NCBI GenBank assembly: GCA_039621445.1 | Contig: CP154955.1 | Span: 48,282,086 to 48,346,085, forward strand | Direction: 5' to 3' | Source: Euglena gracilis | Lineage: Eukaryota; Euglenida; Euglenophyceae; Euglenales | DNA length: 64,000 nucleotides | Shown: positions 20,968 through 30,489 of the stretch, piece after piece | How the letters are laid out: each line of letters starts with the position of its first letter | Position numbering within the stretch: position 1 is the stretch's first letter | Position numbers and translations under genes: made by a program | Notes under the pieces: generated by a model | What the model saw: the letters and a program-made list of their open reading frames with translations, nothing else | The model's database searches: none | Told to the model about the DNA's origin: nothing

Positions 20968-21621
20968 CAGGGAAGGATGGGAAGCCTTGAGGGGGGGGGG
21001 TCGGACCCCCCCCGACACGGAGAGGGGGGGGTCGGACTCCTACCTTGAAACTGAGGGGGGGCCGAAAAAAAATTCGATTTCATGGACGGGCAAAAGGCCG
21101 GAAATCGGGTCGAAATCGGTGAAAAATCCCTGATTTTTCTTTGAAAATCGATCCAAAAATGCTCATTTTTTGAATTTTTTTGAACATTTTTTGGGGGAAA
21201 ACACCAACACATCAAAAAATGGGCAATATGTCCAAAAGTCAGCAAAAAAGGGTGGTTTTGCTCATTTTCTGGCGCGCAGCGCCGGAAGAAAATTTTCTGC
21301 TGTTTTTGGCACCTGTCAAGGAGGGGGGGTGGGGGGTCCGGACCCCCCTCTCAACATCTAGGGGGGGGGGGGGGTGGTCCGGACCCCCCAGACCCCCCCC
21401 CCCACCACCAACCTCCCCCCCCCTTGTCGTTGACACGCCAATGTTCCAGGAGAGTGTCGGGGGTGTGTCAACGACATGCCATGTCAATGTCACTTTGATT
21501 CAACAGGCAGTGTTCCAGAAAAATGTCGTTGACACGGGGGGGTGTCAACGACACGCCGTGTCAACGACAAGGGGGGGGATGTACCTCAATACCGAACCGA
21601 AGGGCTTCCCATCCATCCCTG
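20968..21621. mobile_element. hAT-type MITE, family F, copy 1
   Basis: Terminal inverted repeats CAGGGAAGGATGGGAAGCC and GGCTTCCCATCCATCCCTG. Flanks CCCGGGGG / CCGGGGGG approximate an 8-bp target duplication. The interior matches the copy at 45,011-45,542 (shared TCATGGACGGGCAAA, ATCGATCCAAAAATGCTC, GGCGCGCAGCGCCGG). This copy also contains repeated GTGTCAACGACA motifs absent from the other, suggesting a nested insert at about 21,425-21,575. Confidence 0.75.
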
Positions 21622-22250
21622 CCGGGGGGTCCGGAGTGCCTGCCCAGACAGGCACTACCCCCTCCCCCGGGGGGGTCGGATTTCCGCCTGCGCCAAGGCA
21701 CATTTTTTTTGAAAATAGGCCATTTTTGGCTCCCCGGTGCCTTTGGCGCTGGGGTCTGTGCCAGGGCACTTTTGGCCATGTGCCCTACCCCCCCCCCCCG
21801 GGGGGTCGGATCAGGAGTGCCTGCCCAGGCAGGCACCCCCCCCCCCCGGGGTGGGGTCGGCACCACCTTTTAAAAAAAAACCTGGACCAGACCCCCCCCA
21901 ACATCAAAAATTTCCCTTCCCTTCTGGCGCCCAAAACTTTTGGCTAAAAAATGCCCAAACTTTTGGCTGATTTTTCAGGCCAAAGTTGTTCGGCCCGGCG
22001 CGTTCGGACCGGGCCGAAAATTGGTCGCCTGGACCTACCATTGGAACTCTAACATAGCACCAAATCACCAAATTCATGGAGGAAAACATTCAAAAACATA
22101 GCTCAGAAGAAGGTCCGGACAATTTTGAAGTGCCTTGGATGAATTTTCTTAGAAACTGTGGCCAATTGCAAAGGAAAAAAAATATGACACGGGGGGGTGT
22201 CAACGACAAGGGGGGGGGGAGGTAGGAGGGAGTCCAGATTTTAGGGGGAG
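21622..22250. repeat. G/C-tipped repeat with palindromic GTGCCTGCCCAGGCAGGCAC motif
   Basis: The 20-bp palindrome is perfect at 21,817 and nearly so at 21,633; two more copies lie at about 25,482 and 25,512. Each is bordered by a C run and CGGGG. GTGTCAACGACAAGGGGGG occurs at 21,564 and 22,197. No coding signal. Confidence 0.55.
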
Positions 22251-22329
22251 GGGTGTCCCCGCAAAGAATTTTGGCCACCACCAGGGGGGGGGGGGAATGC
22301 AACTTGGCCTTCAAATTGTGCAAGTCAAA

Positions 22330-22690
22330 AAAAATGCAAAAAAATGCAAAAAAATGCAACTTGCATGAAAACCTTGAGAAAAAGCTGGAATATGACAGAG
22401 CTTTGCTGCCTAAAATCAAAAAAAATTCCAGGGCAAAATATTGTATGCAAAAAAAAACGCAAAAAAATGCAAAAAAATCCAAACATATGCCAACCAACTA
22501 CAAAATTTTTTTCAAGGGCAAAATATTTTATGTAAAAACTGCAAAAAAATGCAAAAAATCCAAACATACGGCAACCAACTACAAAATTTTTTTCCAGGGC
22601 AAAATATTTTATGCAAAAAAAATGCAAAAAAATGCAAAAAAATGCAAATTTCGGGAAAACCTGATTATGCAAAAAAATGCAAATTATGCA
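22330..22690. repeat. Tandem repeats of A-run/TGC and a ~90-bp unit
   Basis: AAAAAAATGC is repeated many times, and a longer unit (CCAAACATAYGSCAACCAAC, then TACAAAATTTTTTTC and AGGGCAAAATATTTTATG) occurs at about 22,480 and 22,560 with a diverged partial copy near 22,425. Frames in it translate to meaningless Lys/Cys/Asn repeats. Confidence 0.75.
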
Positions 22691-22739
22691 AGTTGCATCC
22701 CCCCCCCCTGCCACCACCCCTCCAAGTCCCGCCTCGCCC

Positions 22740-25280
22740 TAAGTCACTCTGCATTGGTTGCCGGTTGCTTTTGACTGATTTTGACCACTTTTGGCCCCTG
22801 TCTGCTGCTTTTGATCACTTTTGGCCACTCTTGGTCTCTTGGCTGTTTCTTGGCTGCTTCTTGGGGTTCTTAGCAAAACCTTCCTGAAACTCTCCTTGCA
22901 CGGCTGGTCCAAGTTTGCAACTGCTTTTGATCCCCAAAAACACATTTTGTGAAGGAATGGATTCTTCAAAGCGATGGGGAATCAAAAGAATGAGCCTTAA
23001 AATAAAATCCCTGTAGTGAAGCTGTACCACGTTTTTTTCAAAAAAAAAGCAAACCACCACTCAAAATTGAACACGTTATCTTATGCAATTTTACATGATT
23101 TCACACGGTTTCTCATAGAGAGGACAAATTTTGCAGGGTATTGCAGAAAAAAGATAACATTTCTTTGAAACCCCCTAACCTGTGCAAAGCGCCAAGGCAG
23201 CCAGGTGCACTTGCCAGGGGCCGCTTGGGGGGGGGGTCAAGGAAAACTCTGTCAAGAATTGGACGCCTGCTGTGGGTAGGCACCCCATAGCACAGGGCAT
23301 CCCTCTCCTCCCGGGGTTGGTTAAAAGAAGCTTGTTGTGAGGAAGACAATCATATTCGGCAAATTTCCCAAATTACCGGAATTCATACAAAGAATCTCTC
23401 AATTTTTTTTGCAAATTTCCCAACGGCCAAATTTTTGACACCCATGAGGCTTTGGAGCTGGGGGTTGGGTATGACCCACAAAATTCTCAGGTGTCCCACT
23501 ATTTAGTTTCCCTACTGTTTGTATGTCTGTATGTATGTATATATGTCTGTATGTATGTCTGTATGTATGTATGTCTGTATGTATGTATGTCTGTCTGTCT
23601 GTCTGTATGTGTGTATGTAGGTATGTGTGTATGTATGTATGTAGGTATATATGTAGGTATGTCTGTATGTATGTATATATGTATGTTTGTGTGTGTGTAT
23701 TTCCCCCCTGAACTGAGCACCCCCCGGGGGGTGGGGGCGATGGTCGGTTGGACCCCGGTGCCCACCTAAATCTGTTTTCCCTTGAAATGGCAATTTTTGG
23801 GCCCTTGCGCCAAAAGCGCTGGGGGGGAGGGGGGGTTGTGCTCTGGCGGTGCCCACCCCCAAAACCCAACCCCAGGTGAAGTTACTTAAAAAGAAGCCAC
23901 AAGGAATGTTCCAGGAATGTGGCATTGACGCAGGAGAGGGGGGGTGTCAACTGCTCGGTGTGTCAAAAGCAAAACACTTCAATGAAAAACACCAAGTAGC
24001 ATCCGGGCACTGTGCTGTTGGCAGGATGGGGGGCACTTGGACCAAAGCACTGCATTGATTTGGTGAATAGAAATGCAGGTCGGGAAACGAGGGTGTGCAC
24101 TCAAAGAGGGTCCCGGCGGCTGTTGCCCAAACTGTTGGTTGCTCTACGTGCGACAGAAGCAGGGCTGGATGGGAAGGTCTGGTTGGGAGGGGGGAGTGGG
24201 TTGACCCACCCACCAAAGCACTTTGCAAAGAAAAAAATTATGCCGCAGGGAAAATGTTCCCTCGGCAAAATAAAACAAAGCGGGAATGAGGCCCCAACCA
24301 GGAGTTTTCTCGGCCGGAAAAAGGGTCTGGCTGGGAAAAGAAGAGGGGTCTATTCCGGCTGGGGGCCGGGATGGACCTGACTGGTTCCCGAAGACCAACA
24401 AAAACCTTCAAATCCAGCAGGGCAGCCAAATTTTTCGGCCCCAAATTGTTTTGGTGAAACCCCCCAAAATGCCTCAAAAACGTAACTTCTTAAACATTTC
24501 TGACCCCTTATCCAAACCAGCTGGGCTGGCTTCAACCGGGGAATATTTTTAAGGCAGGAGTCCCCCCCTCAAAGGGGCCATGGGTGGTCCGCCAGCCCCT
24601 TCCCTGCAGGGGGGGGGGTGCCCACAAAGGCCTTTGCGGTTTACCCACCAGAGACGGCCAATTTTGGCCTTTTTGGCATGAATCGCCGAAAATTTTTTGA
24701 CCCCAAAATTGACACCCACAAAAGCCCCCCCCCCCCGGGTCCAAACTTAAGAAACCCCTGGAGCAGCTGGGAGCTGCTGGCTGGAAAAAGGCACTGGCTG
24801 GCTGGAACCCCCTGGGTGGTAAAGAAATCCTCTGACCCCTCCCACCCGATCCCATTCAGCTCTGGCCCGAAGCAATTAAACGCAGCACACCCTGCTTGTG
24901 TTTGCCAGCCTGATGGAGATATGAAGGAAATGAAAACCGTGCAAAGGCCATCCAAGGGAAAAGACAGAAGAAAAAGGAGGAAACTTTATGTAAAATATGC
25001 TGAAACTTTATGAAAAGTATGCTCACGATGTCAAAGAAAAAAATGGACAAATCTTTAGAAAACTACCGAATCCCCTTTCCTGACAGCCACCAACTTGACC
25101 AACCGACAGGTGAACCACAAAAAAATGGGTGTACACAAATGAGCCGCAAAAAAACCTGGGGTGCAAAAATGGTGGAATATGTTGCAAAATTCGGAAAATC
25201 TGGACAGATATTCTAAAAATTTCTTGATCTTTCTTTTGAGTTCTCTTCAAATTGTTCCAGGAGGGTTTTTTCGGCTTGCA
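22740..25280. other. No gene seen; low-complexity and dispersed repeat sequence
   Basis: 22,745-22,860 is a degenerate repeat of GCCACTTTTGGC/TGCTTTTGA type that recurs at 31,900-32,360 and inverted at 35,330-35,430. 24,370-24,870 belongs to a dispersed repeat with CAGCTGGGCTGGC and GGCTGGAAAAAGG motifs (see 26,650). C/G runs are frequent. Confidence 0.5.
23513..23700. repeat. Microsatellite (TATG/TCTG)n
   Basis: About 185 bp of GTATGTATGTCTG variants, with a little GTAGGTAT. Open frames here only translate the repeat. Confidence 0.95.
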
Positions 25281-25282
25281 GT

Positions 25283-25330
25283 GGCTGAGGTTAGGGTGAG
25301 GGTTGGGGTTAGGGTTAGAGTTAGGGTTTC
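25283..25330. repeat. Short TTAGGG-like array
   Basis: GAGGTTAGGGTGAGGGTTGG continues with GGTTAGGGTTAGAGTTAGGG: a degenerate interstitial telomere-like array in G-strand orientation, opposite to the arrays at 57-61 kb. Confidence 0.8.
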
Positions 25331-25552
25331 CAAAACAAAATATCCTGGGCTATGTGCAATTAATTGCACAAAATTGCAAAAAATGCATATTTCAGGAAAA
25401 TCGACAATTGCAAAGAAAATTGAAAGATTGCACAGTGCAATTTTCTCCCCCCCGGGGGGTCGGATTGGGAGTGCCTTGGAGTGCCTGCCAAGGCAGGCAC
25501 CCCCCGGGGTGGTGCCTGCCCAGGCAGGCACCCCCCGGGGTGGGGTCGGCAC

Positions 25553-26271
25553 CAGGGTTCGATATAAAGAGAGGAGGGGGGGGTGGTCCGGACCCCCCCC
25601 CCCTGCGTGCCAGGAGGGGGGGGGGGGGTGGGGGGGGCCCCCTAAACAGTGGCGTGGTCAGGGTGACCGATTTTCGGCCCGGCGCTTTGCGCCGGGCCGA
25701 AAAAATTTGACCCCCCAAAACGACCAAAAGTGTCATTTTGGGCACTTTTTGGGCAAAAATTGGCCAAAAATGCAAAAAAATTTCGGCGCAAAGTGCCGGA
25801 GAAAAAAAATGACCCTTTTTGGGGGGGGGGGTCCCGGGTACCCCCCGAGGGTCGGTCCGGACCCCCCTGGCAGGTGGGGGGGGGGGTGGTCCGGACCCCC
25901 TTAGATGCACTTTGGCTTCTGTCTGGTTTAAAGCCTGGCGCTGCATTCCGCTTCTGGCCCTTTCTTCGGAGCAACTCCCAATAATTGTCCGACCCCATAT
26001 TCACTGGGACTTCAAACTTCCGTTTTGTGTTTTCCTTGCCCTTCCCCTCCCCCTTGGGTTTTCGGCTCCCCTTTCTGGCTGCTGCTGCTGCTGCTTCTGT
26101 TGCTGCTCGATTTCGTTCCCAAGAGGTGCTCGGGGTGGTAAGGGGCCTACTCCTCCACTGCGTGCCGGCGGGTACCGGTGTCCGGACCCCCCCTGCGGGC
26201 CAGGAGGGGGGGGGGTGGGGGGGACACCCCCCCCACCTAAACCATGTACGCCCTCCTTATATCGAACCCTG
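25553..26271. mobile_element. hAT-type non-autonomous element, family E, copy 1
   Basis: Ends CAGGGTTCGATATAAAGAG and CTCCTTATATCGAACCCTG, flanked by a perfect 8-bp target duplication GTCGGCAC at 25,545-25,552 and 26,272-26,279. It shares its outer parts with 41,341-41,730 (CAGTGGCGTGGTCAGGGTGA, GGCGCAAAGTGCCGG) and has about 330 bp more in the middle (25,905-26,175). CAGGG ends plus 8-bp duplication are diagnostic for hAT elements. Confidence 0.92.
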
Positions 26272-26649
26272 GTCGGCACCTGACTGGACCTAAGAATTGG
26301 CGCCCACGGAAACGCAGCAAGGGGGGTTGGGCCCCTCCACTCAAGATGGGGTGTGGGGGGGGGGACGACTCTCCCACCAACCACCATATGATTTCGGGGA
26401 TTCTCATGCAACCCTGCCCACCCCTGGTGTATTACTGTCAGGCTTCTTTTTAAGACCCCCGGGGGGTCGCCGCTGGAAAAAAAGGTGTTTGCTGGCATGT
26501 GGGGGGGGGGTATTTTGGGGAAGCCAAATTCTACTGGTTTTTTCAATTCAAAATCATGGGAAACTGTACCTCTTTTATTAATGATGATGATGATGACAGT
26601 AATGATTGTTAACACTGCGGTTACACCATAATCAGGGAATTTCTCAAGG

Positions 26650-27015
26650 GCTCAGGGGGGGGGGGGGTCCAGCTGGCCGGCTGGAAAAAGGAACTGGCTG
26701 GAAAAAAGGTGCTTGCCGGAACCCCCTGGGGTGGGGTCAAGGGGGTGTGGGTCCTGCCAGCTGCTGGGTTGGACCCAGTTGCCACCCGAAATCAGCCCAA
26801 AAAGCCCAAATCCAGCTGGGTTTGACTTTTGGGGCCAAAATTTTGAGGTGAAAACACCAAAATACTGAAAATGGTCATTTCGGGCCATTTGACCCTGTTT
26901 TTCCGTGCTACGAAAAACTTTATTTCCGTTCGACCCCCCCCCCTGGGAGGGTCCACAGCCCGGCTTGGAGCTGCTGGCTGGAAAAAAGGTGCTGGCTGCC
27001 CCCCAGCCAGCACCA
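26650..27015. repeat. Dispersed repeat with GGCTGGAAAAAAGGTGCTGGCTGG motifs
   Basis: Related blocks at 24,370-24,870 and 28,320-28,600 share GGCTGGAAAAAAGGTGCTGG, CCAAATCCAGCTGGGTT and TGGCC-rich stretches. The ends are not clear, so the element class is unknown. Confidence 0.55.
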
Positions 27016-27372
27016 CCCTAAGCCTAAAGCTTACGCCAAAGCCTTACCCTACCCAACCCTAAACCTCAAGCCAGACCCACCCTGCCCCCTAGGGGGTAGG
27101 GTGGATCTGGCTTAAAAAATTCCCTGACCAGAATCACGCCGTGGTTATCTGAACACCTCCATTCTTTTTTTTTTTGAACGACCAAACAATTTTGAACAAT
27201 TGATTGGGAATTAGAAATGGATGTGAAGAATCGACGCAGATCGCCAAAAGCAATTCGGGCGGAGGAAATTGGACTTTGCTTAATTGCTGGTAAAAGATCT
27301 TGTACATCCAATATGTTGGCATTCAACCTTTTCAGTTTTTTTTTTCTATGGAGGTGAGGCGCACCTGGTGCA

Positions 27373-27546
27373 TCACATGCCGAAGGCTCTGAGCTGCTGG
27401 TCATACATTGCCCGCTTTTGCTCATCGGTCAGAATATCGAAGGCATCGGTGATCCGCTTGAACAGCTCCTTGTCATCCTCATGTTGGTTGGGGTTGCGGT
27501 CAGGGTGCAGCTTGATAGCCTTCTGCTTGTATGCAGCCTTAATTTC
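27373..27546 (-). CDS. J-domain (DnaJ/Hsp40) protein, exon 2
   Basis: This exon encodes helices II to IV of a J-domain: [19 protein letters not shown], with the HPD tripeptide that activates Hsp70 ATPase, then [20 protein letters not shown] and [12 protein letters not shown] before TGA. The acceptor is CTCAACAG at 27,547-27,554 followed by GAAATTAAG. Exon 1 with helix I lies 2.8 kb upstream on the minus strand (30,344-30,484), and joining the two in phase 0 gives a continuous J-domain. The stop right after the domain makes a short protein, unless the end is spliced differently. J-proteins are co-chaperones of Hsp70. Codons are balanced, unlike the repeats around it. Confidence 0.85.
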   Translation of the reverse strand, partial: EIKAAYKQKAIKLHPDRNPNQHEDDKELFKRITDAFDILTDEQKRAMYDQQLRAFGM

Positions 27547-28739
27547 CTGTTGAGGCGGCATCAACAGATGCAGAAAACATCACCACAACCCTAACCCCAC
27601 AAAAAAACAAAAACCACATAATGTCCTAGAAAAAATACAGCTTGGAATAAAGCAGTCTTTGAGCGTGTGCAAAATGATGACACATCGGAGGAGGAAAATA
27701 AAATTCCGATTTCCCCCGTTGCTCCTTACCTCCCCCCCTTGTCCAACGACTGCTAATGTTCGTGTCTGACCGGGGGGGGGTCGTTAAAATGGCCAATGTT
27801 CGTCTCTGACCGGGGGGGGGGGGGAGGGGACGTTAGACGGGGGGGGGGGAATTTCCGGCCCGTCTCGCTGGAAATTTTTGGCGCTTTGCGACTGACAGTA
27901 GCCAGTCTCATGCATAATGTTGACTCAAGGAAGACGGAACAAATTACCACAAACAGGAGGGGTGAACATATTCAGACAACAAGATGGTGTGCAGGACTTC
28001 ACTTGTGACACTTTGGGGACATTTGATATTTTTGGCAATTCATGGTGGCAATGATTTCTGGCCCAAAAAAGCTCTTTCTAAGTCATTAGCATTTACTTGG
28101 TTCAGTGTGGCGCCCAGGGGGATCCTCAACTGGAAGCAAGACCCACCCCTGTGTTCACTTCGGCTCTTTGTTTGGTGCCTTTTATCCCCACCCTCATTCG
28201 CTTTACTCTTTTTATAGCACCATTGAGAACCTGAAAGAAAACCCTTCAATTTTTTTGGGTGAAAAATAACATAAAATTCCTAAAGAATTCTTAAGCGGCA
28301 TTAACTTCCATCCTGGGGTTCTCTCAAGGACTCCGGGGGTCCCGCGGGCCAGCTGGAAAAAAGGTGCTGGCTGGACCCCCCCCCCCCGGGGGGGGGTGGG
28401 CATCCGGGGGGAGGGGTCCGGCCGGCTGGAGACCAAAAAGCCCAAATCCAGCTGGGTTGGCACTTTTCAACCAAATTAGGAGGTGAAGACCCCCCCAAAA
28501 CACCCCAAAATGCCATCTTTTTTGGCCATTTTTGGCCCCTGTTTTCAAAAAAATTTCGGCACAAACTGCTGAAAATTCTTATCGGTCCAGCCAGGCTCCA
28601 GCATTTTTTGGTTTGGTTTGGTCAGACATTTCCTTTCATCCCCCGCCATTTCGAAGAATTTTTTTGGGGAAATCAATCTTTTGACTCCAAAAAGGACCTA
28701 AAAAGGCAGAGTGAGAAGCCTGCGGCGCTGTTTTGGGCC

Positions 28740-28870
28740 GTAAATCAGCCATATTTCAGGCTAAGCGGGGAAATCAAAATACTGTTGGATAGGGCATTTT
28801 AAGGGCTTCAAGTTAGGTCTCCGGACATTTCCTTTGATTTGTTTCATTTCCGAGATATTTTGGAAGCATC
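28740..28870. repeat. Copy of the right-edge repeat unit
   Basis: GGGGAAATCAAAATACTGTT, GGATAGGGCATTTTAAGGGC, TCAAGTTAGGTCTCCGGACA and TTTCCTTTGATTTG match the arms of the inverted repeat at 62,897-63,890 (for example 63,000-63,075). Confidence 0.8.
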
Positions 28871-29051
28871 AAATTTTTGAACACAAAAACAACCCAAAAA
28901 GAGCCCCCCCAAGAAGACAAAATTGGCCAAAAAATGGCTGTAGCTAGGGCTACATACATCAAGAGTTGGGGGAAAAGAAAAGCATGGTTGGATGGGGCAT
29001 TCAAATGGCTGCATTTTTGGTCACCAGGTTTTTCCTTATTGTTGTCGAGAT

Positions 29052-29326
29052 CAGGGGTTTTTTTTAAGACCGGGGGGAGGGGTCCCCCCACCCACCCACC
29101 CCCTGGCCCCCCGGGGGGGGGGGGGTCCCGGGGGACCCACAAAAAATGGCTGAAATCGTGAAAAATGCTAAAAATAGCTCCTTTTCAAAAATTTTCGGCG
29201 CCTTTGGTGCCGAAAACTATATCCCACCCCCCTCCGGGGGGACCTCCCCAGGGGGGGGGGGCTCGGCCGGACCCACCCACCCTACCCCCCTCCCCCCCGG
29301 GGGTCCACGACTAAAAAAACCCCCTG
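29052..29326. mobile_element. hAT-type MITE, family H, copy 1
   Basis: 275 bp with ends CAGGGGTTTTTTTTAAGACC and GGGTCCACGACTAAAAAAAC then CCCCTG, flanked by a perfect 8-bp duplication GTCGAGAT (29,044-29,051 and 29,327-29,334). It matches 35,014-35,291 throughout, including a GGCGCC...GGTGCC hairpin. Confidence 0.92.
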
Positions 29327-29399
29327 GTCGAGATATATTGAAAAAAAAGTCGATTTCTTGACAAAAAAAAACCCCAAAACGCCCCAAAATGGCCCTTTT

Positions 29400-29875
29400 G
29401 GACCCCAATCATACATCTCTCTAAGGACCCCGGGGGGGGGGGTTGCTGGGCTAGGGCTAGAAATTTGGGCTGGCTAGAAATTTGGGCTGGCTAGCCCGCC
29501 CCCCCCGGGGGGGGGGCTGAACCCCGGCTGGACCCGAACCGGGGCGAGCTGGACTGAAATCGGAAAAATGCCCAAAAATGACCTGCAGAACACAGTTTTG
29601 AAAAAATGATGCATCTGAAACCCCCCCAAAATGCCCCAAACGCCCCCCAAACCCCATTTTTGGCCACTTTTGAACACAGTTTTTCAAAAAATTTCGGCGC
29701 TTTGCGCCGAAAAATTTTGGGCTGGACCCCCAAAAAAGGGGCTGGCTAGCTAGGGCTAGCAGCACCCCCCCCCCCCGGGGGGGGGTGCTGCTGCGGCTGG
29801 GCTGGGCCCAAATCGGGGCTGGCTGCAGCCGCCCCCCCCCGGGGGGGTTCGCAAAACCTTAGAGAGATGTATGAC
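29400..29875. repeat. G/C-tipped repeat cluster with GGCTAGCTAGG motifs
   Basis: GAAATTTGGGCTGGCTAG is tandemly repeated at 29,458-29,492; C-run/G-run palindromes lie at 29,498, 29,765 and 29,830. CATACATCTCTCTAAGG at 29,410 and CCTTAGAGAGATGTATG at 29,857 are inverted, followed and preceded by ACCCC, so 29,405-29,875 is probably one element with ATACATCTCTCTAAGG ends. Confidence 0.7.
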
Positions 29876-29899
29876 CCCAATGGCAGCGGGGGGGGGGTC

Positions 29900-30170
29900 G
29901 CTGAGCCCAACTCTCTTTAGAGTAAGAGCGAAGCTTACCACCGGGAAAAGGAGGGAGGAACCCCCTCCCCCCCGCCCCTGGGTAGGTGTGAGAACCGGTG
30001 GATTATCACCATGACCCCAGCCCGGTTCCTGAATTTTTTTTCAGTTGCGGGCGACTGGATTTCCAGTTTCTGAATCACCTCCGTTTGACCCCAACTCCCC
30101 GCCAGGCCCAAATTATTCGCCCGCGAAGGGGTCCAAGGTGGGTAGGATAACCCCCCAGTTTCGACTCTGC
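29900..30170. repeat. Copy of the right arm of the right-edge inverted repeat
   Basis: GTAAGAGCGAAGCTTACCAC, CCGGTGGATTATCACCATGA, GGGCGACTGGAT and CGAAGGGGTCCAAGGTGGGT match 63,410-63,640. Only one arm is present here. Confidence 0.75.
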
Positions 30171-30343
30171 GGGGTGAGAATTTCGGTCAAAAAATCGATT
30201 TTTTCGAAAATATCTCGAGAAATGAAATGTTGGCGCTCTTCACCTACCTCAAAACCGAAGGGCTTCCCATCTATCCTGATTCGAGGGGAGATGCCAGCAA
30301 TTTGTCTGCTGGCGTTTTTCCTTACATTGGACAAGGCACATAC

Positions 30344-30484
30344 CTCGAAAGAAGCTGTCCGCTTCACCCCAAGGAGTTCATAGCAGTTAAGCAGATCCAG
30401 GAAATTGTTGGTGTTCTGAACAAAAGTTGGGCCACCATCCTTCGCCTGCTGCTGTTTCAAGATCAAGCAGGTTCCTCGCACCAA
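30344..30484 (-). CDS. J-domain (DnaJ/Hsp40) protein, exon 1
   Basis: The minus-strand frame encodes NNFLDLLNCYELLGVKRTAS, ending F-E at donor GAG|GTATGT (exon end 30,344). C-Y-E-L-L-G-V-K-R-x-A-S is helix I of the J-domain, and the next residues come from exon 2 (E-I-K-A-A-Y), giving the canonical T-A-S-x-x-E-I-K-A-A-Y. Upstream the frame (KQQQAKDGGPTFVQN) is open to about 30,484. An acceptor-like CAG at about 30,452-30,454 could be the real 5' limit, so earlier exons may exist beyond. Confidence 0.8.
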
Positions 30485-30489
30485 AATTC

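Larger units (their letters stand above)
27547..30343 (-). other. 2.8-kb intron of the J-domain gene, filled with repeats
   Basis: The intron runs from donor GTATGT (30,343 downward) to acceptor AG at 27,547-27,548. Within it lie a hAT-type MITE with perfect target duplication (29,052-29,326), a dispersed repeat (28,320-28,600), a copy of the repeat found at the right edge of the window (28,740-28,870), G/C-tipped repeats at 29,430-29,870 and an arm-like repeat at 29,900-30,170. A tight string of motifs (CCGGGGGGGG) shows several insertions. Confidence 0.75.

Noticed and set aside
21180-21947. 255-codon plus-strand open frame
   Set aside because: It covers a hAT-type MITE and translates G/C runs into Gly/Pro stretches; a shadow of repeats.
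23452-23925. Several frames of Tyr/Cys/Val or Thr/His/Ile repeats
   Set aside because: They are translations of the (TATG/TCTG)n microsatellite.
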